Source of the DNA: Arbacia lixula
Lineage: Eukaryota > Echinodermata > Echinoidea > Arbacioida > Arbaciidae
Assembly: GCA_963669155.1 (NCBI GenBank)
Contig: OZ022583.1
Coordinates: forward strand, 15,746,678 to 15,810,677
Direction: 5' to 3'
Length of the DNA stretch: 64,000 nucleotides
Position numbers and translations under genes: made by a program. Below, one piece after another: positions 58,791-64,000 of the stretch (position 1 is its first letter; the number at the start of each line of letters is the position of its first letter). The notes below the pieces were generated by a model, which did not search any database, was not told the origin of the DNA, and saw only the letters and a list, made by a program, of their open reading frames with translations.

Positions 58791-61700
58791 AATACACTGC
58801 AATATTGAACATGTGTTTATAGATACATCATACATGATCATTTGTTACTCCCACCTGGCATGTCATTCTTGTGAAATAGACCTGCAAGTCTAATATGACG
58901 CAATTTGTTACATTTAAAGAAATATGTTTTATTTTTTCAATCATCATTAACTAAAATTCATTTCCTGTTCAAACAAAACTAAAAAAACAATATTTCCAGG
59001 GTTTCCGGTAAGAGAGATCAGCCAATATCCATTGGTGGTGTGGGGGGGGGGGGGGGGCATACATTTTATTTGCATATCATAATTCATGCATTGTATTTAG
59101 GGTGCTTTTTTTTTCTTCTGAAATGGATCAAACTAGAATGACAAGAAGTAACTCTTTGATGTATGAGTGCGTGTTTACTGGTAATAAGAAAGGGAGCCAT
59201 GTTACACAAAACCATTGTCACCCCAAAACTAATGTTGATAATCAGTACATATGTAATAAAGAACAGCTTGCATGCTTCTTTTACTGCAATCCACACATGC
59301 AAAAGAAGATTTATGTAGATTGGATGAATAAAAGGTGTCTAAATAACAAGTAATCAATTTGTGACACAGTGCACCAAGTATAGTCATCACCATAACCATA
59401 TCGGGTAGCCGTTTTAATTTGTTTTGCAGAATACATGTTTGTTTGTGAACCGCGATCAACAAATCATGTTCTATTTTTGTACCGACACGCTAATTTATCA
59501 TGAACCAGCCTCCATGGATCTATATTTTTGTCTTTAGTTGACAATCTCCCAGCTTAGTAGGACTAGCCGCAACAGTAGCTGCAGAAATCTAGAATCTCTG
59601 CCCCTCAAAACCTCAGCGATGGTATCTCTATTGTCACGGAGTGTGGCGCGACGAAATGACATAATTGATCGGTTTCCTTTCGGTGGTGGAAAGTAAGCTT
59701 TCTGTACTCAGACACTTCCTGGAGCAGCGAGGGAGAACAAGTTAAGAGTCTCGCTTGAAGGCTGCACAGCCAGTAGGCAACCAGAGATTTTTTAGAAAAA
59801 CGCTTTAAAGGACTGACTGAATTCAATGTGGATGTTGTTGAATTACCCATGGGTTCCTTCAATTGTTCTACTCATAGTGTTTTTGTTAGTTGGTTCATCT
59901 TGCTGCTATGATTTTCTATATGAAAGGAAGCGGTGTCATGCCTTTCTTTGAAATACATGTGAGAAATGAATAATTGAACAAATTAAAAAGGGTGATGAAA
60001 GTACCAGTAATAAATATGATAATGATGTTACTCTTAAGAATGATTATGAAAAAGAATTGAAAATTATATATTTAAATCTTCCTGATTAATTCATTACTCA
60101 ATGTAACAAGTGTAACAAATCAAAGTGATTCACCCATAACGAATGGCACAAAAACACTAGGGAAGAGACCTAAGATTGACTTGAGATTTTAGTCCTTGAT
60201 GAGGCTGTAATACCTGACCAGCTGTCATCATTATAGCCTTCAGATGACCCCTCGTCAGGAGATATGTTGTCTGTAATCCAGGGGATCTCCATGGGATTAG
60301 CATGGAGATTAGTGAGGGAGTAACCCCATCTAACCTCTACTTGATATCTCCCTCATGACTGACTTAATAGCCGTGTCCTTACCGGTCATTTAGTGTCCAC
60401 TACGTGTGAAGACGGGCTGTAGAGAACAGGGTTATTACGCTGAATTCAAAATATCCCCAATACGATTTGGAAATGGTTTTAAAGATTCAAACTTAATGCA
60501 AAACTTTCCTGCTTCACATTTCATTTAGTCTCCCGAGCACTGACTATACATCATTGCTCTTCCACACACAATATTTTTGTTATTTATGAAAATGCATTCA
60601 CATCATTCAAATAATATGTTATTCATTAACCTCTTTGTTCATCGGAGGTATGTTCGAGTAGCAACAATAGATTCAGAGTGCATTCCATCCATTAAAATTG
60701 AATCACAAAATATAAGTTAATGTAATTGTTTAGTATAAAACAGTATAGTATATCATTTTTTTTATTTCAATTTACTGCATTAATTGTAGTGTGGTTTTAT
60801 AGCCACTGTACAAAAGGATAGAGAGGTTGTTACATGCCTGCATGCATTCTGAAGCATTTCATCTGATAATTGATCTAATGTGATTTTTTTTTTGCAATGG
60901 ATGGTTTAATATCATGACTGATGAGCACTAAATGTGCGCCGGCCGGACATGCAAGTAATCCTATACCGAGATGATCTCTTGACTGTGTGTCTGCGGCAGC
61001 ATGAAAATAGATGATTAATTAATCCCGGCTCTATCAAATAGAACTCTCCTAATGACACCCAAGGACGCACACAATGGCTGCACTTAATGGGGTGTAATCA
61101 CCCTGTTTGCATGCACCCAACACTCAGACAATTAACAGCTTGGTCGTGTTAACGTGCCACACCAAACCAGATTTGATTTGCAATCCCTACTGAGAATATA
61201 ATGAGGGCATATCACACCTAATTAGCTCCCTGATTTGATTAGGGCTGGGGCGCGTCTGATTATTCCAAAGCTGTATTTGGGATGTGATTGTGCGAAAGCA
61301 AATCTGATTTTTAATTTGGTTGAGTCCACACTGAAGGCGTCTGGATTAACACTGTTTCATGTTTGCGTTCTTGCGCTAGTAACACACCCAATTCCCATAC
61401 TTTACAATATGTTTGACAGTGTGTAGTATTATTATTACAAATATTATCATTAGGAATACAATGCTTCTCCTGTAATGCCCAAAGCACTTACAATTAATCC
61501 AAATCAATTTTCTACAGGTTTGGATTAGATGCAAAACGAACACACCCAAACATAAAGGGAAGAAAAAAATTAAGATTAAAGGTTTAACCTTCGAATGGGC
61601 AACATCATGGTATGTAACATACACGGCTCAACAACAAGGCCCATAGTTACAATTACTGACCACGTCATTCGACACATAATTCTAGAAAATGATGCAAGCT

Positions 61701-61873
61701 ATAGGCGACGTGGCCTTGCTTGTGTTCTTATCTAAAAGCAGTGGATGAGTGCCATTTATTGAGCCATTATGGCATTCAATTATTTAGTGTTATACTGGAA
61801 ACGCATATTGCCACTTCCTATTCAGCTGGCAATTTGCTACACAAGTTAAACCTCAGACTTGTATAGACGGTAG

Positions 61874-62515
61874 CACATTTGCAATAGACTTGAAATTCGG
61901 CAAGAATCAGCTGTATACACAAACGATAACGTGTATGATATCTCACAATCATGGCTTCAGGAATCTTTTCAGGAAATATGAAAAGCTATCCTTGTTTACG
62001 CTTGAAATTATTTTGTAGTGGACATAGTCTACATTCATAATCGTATTGCCCCTGTCATACGGAATACATCGCTCAGAGCCTTGAATGCATTCACTGTTGT
62101 GCATACAGCGGTCTCCCATCTCCAAGCTACAGTAACCAGGAGGTTTCGGACGACCCGGCCAAACCTCTTTGAAATCTAGCTATCGCTTTAATTCCACTTA
62201 GAGTCAGTTTCCATTTTTATTATGAGGAGGGAATTGCTTATACACAATTTTCTTGCTAAAGTAGTTGATCTTTCCAGGCAAATGCCTGACGAAGACTAGC
62301 AGTTGCACTCAAAATGTCGCAATTACCAGTTTGCCTTATCGTAAGACAAAAGATTAACTACTTTAGCAATGTTATTACCATGATGATCAACATCTTCCGC
62401 ACTATTTTCTTCCATTTTCCATGTTTTTTATACACAAAAAATATAGACCTGCAAAAGGCCTACCCTGTCTATAAGGCTCTATTTCTCCATTACACCCAAT
62501 GGAAGATGGAGTGAT
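61874..62515 (+). repeat. Dispersed repeat, copy 3 (most diverged)
   Basis: It matches copies at 4021 and 38241 in order: CACATTTGCAA, TGAAATTCGGCA, GATATCTCACAATCATGGCT, TTTTCAGGAAA, CTATCCTTGTTTACG, CATAGTCTACATTCATAATC, TATTGCCCCTGTCA, AGGAGGTTTCGGACGAC, TTTTCTTCCATTTTCCATGT and GACCTGCAAAAGG. It is interrupted by a separate 117-bp inverted-repeat element at 62253, so that element inserted later. Confidence 0.75.
62253..62369. mobile_element. 117-bp inverted-repeat element nested in the dispersed repeat
   Basis: TTGCTAAAGTAGTTGATCTT at the left pairs with AAGATTAACTACTTTAGCAA at the right, with one mismatch over 20 bases. The middle contains CCTGACGAAGACTAGCAGTTG. Copy 2 of the host repeat lacks this segment, which supports insertion. 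The family is unknown. Confidence 0.75.
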
Positions 62516-63176
62516 TTTTCCTCTTTTTGTACTGCTTTTAATTCATACAAAGTGTACTTGATAATAGCTGAGGTGTCCATTTTCAAAATGAATTGATTGA
62601 TTTGTATATTCATTTCATGAAAGTATTGCTCCCCAGATAATATTTCATAGTCGTGAGGTAGTCTGAAAGGTAAACACTTGATAATGAAATATGATGCATT
62701 GCTAATAAATTAGAACTGCAAAGTTTGTACAAAAATTTAGAAGTATAGAAAAAATATGAATGATTATTGCAGCTTCTCTTGTGTTGAATGGATGCAGTAT
62801 ATTTGTGTAATGTGACATGAAAATGTTGTAGCTAATGTATGAATGAACACATAAAAACTTAACTCCTGCAAACCATGTTTGATTTATGCATCATTAATTG
62901 TTCTTTCCACATTGGTATATATATAACTTTCCCCCACTTAGTGCCAAACAAGGAAAGATTAATTCTTTCATCCTCTAACATGAATTTATCTGATTACTGT
63001 TGCTTATATTTATTCACGTATGTTGTTAAGTTATTAGCCCCGCTCATAAGCAGATTAACTTCTTTCAGGTCCATACCCTAATTTTATGTTTGTACATACC
63101 GGGTATGTTGTATTTTTGTTTTTATAATGGTTAAATAAATAAAAAGATTGCATCTTCTTTCTCTTCCCATCTACAG

Positions 63177-63655
63177 CGAGTGGACCCCCGCCGCCTACAT
63201 CAGGCCGGACATCCCAGCCACCCCCTCCCCCAACTCCCCACTCCCACCATCAAGGGCCTGGGCCGCAGCCACAGCAGCCCCCGCCGCCACAGCCACCCCA
63301 CCCCCACCCCCAGCCGTCGCCCCAACAGCAACACCCCCAACAACAGCAGCAGCAGCAGCAACACCAGCAACAAGAGCTGCTGCGGCAGGAGCTCAACAAC
63401 CGCTTCCTGGCGTCGCACAACCCCAGTATGTCGGTGGGGCCCCCTCCGTACCTGCGCCAAGAGACCCACATGCACCAACACATGCACCAACACCAGCACA
63501 CCCACCAGCACTCCTTCCTCCCGCCGCAGGGGGCCGCCGCCGCCGCCGCAGCTGCAGCAGCCGCCACCGGCCTGGTGCCCAGCCCCGCCGCCGCCACCAC
63601 CGCGCCGCCGCACGTGGTGCGCGACGCCGAGAGGCTGCGACAGCAGGCGCTTAGG
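63177..63655 (+). CDS. AUTS2-like: AUTS2-like gene, exon with [18 protein letters not shown] and the HX repeat
   Basis: This 479-base exon runs from acceptor CTTCCCATCTACAG to donor CTTAGG-GTAAGT. It enters in phase 1 and leaves in phase 0. It reads [18 protein letters not shown], a Pro/His/Gln-rich linker with a poly-Gln tract ([12 protein letters not shown]), [26 protein letters not shown], the histidine-X repeat [20 protein letters not shown], a poly-Ala run and [11 protein letters not shown]. Human AUTS2 has ILRQELNTRFLASQS, GPPPYLRTE and [15 protein letters not shown] in the same order, so family membership is very likely. In vertebrates the HX repeat is linked to P300 recruitment and gene activation. 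The Pro/Gln insertion before LLRQELN is longer than in human. The exon is very GC-rich compared with its AT-rich flanks. Confidence 0.95.
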
Positions 63656-64000
63656 GTAAGTACCGTCTCTCTCTGTCTCTCAATGTCTCTCTATATTTCG
63701 TTTTGTGTTTATTTGCAGGCTTACAAGAGCTTTATTGTACGGTTTCGGGAACAATACAACGTAATGAGGGCCACCACAGACAACTCAATTTTGCCACAGT
63801 TCTAGTACGACTAGAAATGTGACTTATTACTCAAATGGAATGACAAGGTCCTGCGATTCAGCCAATCATTTAACTGATTAGAACGTGTCGTCTGTGTTGG
63901 CCTTTTTATCCTTTATTTTGTCAATATTATGATAGTCAAAATGTAAGTCATAGGAGTAATTCAGGACCAAGGATTTTTGAAGCAGAACTTTATCACTATT
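63656..64000 (+). other. Start of the next intron, or in-frame extension, at the window edge
   Basis: GTAAGT at 63656 starts an intron by normal rules. The reading frame of the previous exon nevertheless stays open through 50 further codons to a TAG at about 63805. The rest is AT-rich with no other feature, and the window ends before the conserved C-terminal half of the gene. Confidence 0.6.
63719..63760 (+). CDS. Possible 42-base exon after a 63-base intron
   Basis: TTTTGTGTTTATTTGCAG is a good acceptor ending at 63718, and AAC-GTAATG is a weak donor at 63761. The segment is 14 codons, phase 0 at both ends, reading [14 protein letters not shown] in frame with the preceding exon. I recall no AUTS2-family counterpart. 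A 63-base intron is very short beside the other introns here, so this is more likely chance or an alternative 3' end. Confidence 0.15.

Larger units (their letters stand above)
56499..63176 (+). other. 6.7-kb intron of the AUTS2-like gene
   Basis: Bounded by GTAAGT and CTTCTTTCTCTTCCCATCTACAG. It contains MITEs near 56.6, 58.7 and 62.3 kb, the third copy of the dispersed repeat (61.9-62.5 kb), a poly-G run at 59041-59057 and a unique CpG-containing island at about 60.93-61.4 kb. No other gene was recognised. Confidence 0.8.

Noticed and set aside
63200-63613. Minus-strand Gly/Leu/Cys-rich frames and other plus-strand frames across the last exon
   Set aside because: Shadows of the AUTS2-like exon; the true frame is fixed by splice phase and by the [11 protein letters not shown] and GPPPYLR motifs.

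Overview
This is eukaryotic genomic DNA. It contains most of the 5' and middle part of one large, intron-rich gene on the plus strand, with the rest of the window made of introns and repeats. The gene is recognised from three well-defined exons (45108-45690, 56170-56498, 63177-63655). Their splice phases agree (phase 2, then phase 1), and their joined translation carries landmarks of the AUTS2 / FBRSL1 / FBRS family: [28 protein letters not shown] and the histidine-X repeat [15 protein letters not shown]. In vertebrates AUTS2 is a nuclear protein of a non-canonical Polycomb complex (PRC1 with PCGF3/5, CK2 and P300). The conserved C-terminal AUTS2 domain must lie to the right of the window.

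The organism is most likely a marine invertebrate, probably a deuterostome such as an echinoderm. The intron lengths (0.3-22 kb), abundance of (CT)n, (GT)n, (CAT)n, (GGA)n and poly-G/poly-C tracts, and MITE-type repeats with CCCTGT-, TTAA- and TACTGTATACG-like ends fit this. This is an inference from repeat style, not a species identification.

Layout: 1-9.7 kb is upstream sequence with simple repeats, one dispersed repeat and one short MITE relic. 9.7-11.05 kb is a CpG-richer stretch with a TATAAAA box (10821) and a strong splice donor (11050), read here as a promoter plus non-coding first exon. Weak candidate coding exons follow at 13086-13138, 21159-21269 and 22589-22615. A better supported 52-base exon lies at 22911-22962; its phase and sequence fit the 45108 exon after a 22.1 kb intron. 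The 8-kb intron between 13.1 and 21.2 kb holds a 1.5-kb non-autonomous transposon (17077-18586) with 11-bp terminal inverted repeats, a CCGT microsatellite and seven 157-bp tandem units. The large introns also hold a 643-bp Tc1-like MITE with Sleeping Beauty-like ends, several 80-230 bp MITEs, three copies of one dispersed repeat, and islands of CpG-richer unique sequence that are candidate enhancers.

The most interesting signal is inside the 1.5-kb transposon. Every 157-bp unit carries four AGGTCA nuclear-receptor half-sites spaced as DR7, DR1 and DR4. 27 of 28 half-sites are intact, including all four in the most diverged unit, so this intron holds a dense array of potential nuclear-receptor sites. 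Six of the seven units also form a higher-order duplication of a three-unit block. No prokaryotic features, CRISPR arrays, tRNA or rRNA genes were recognised.
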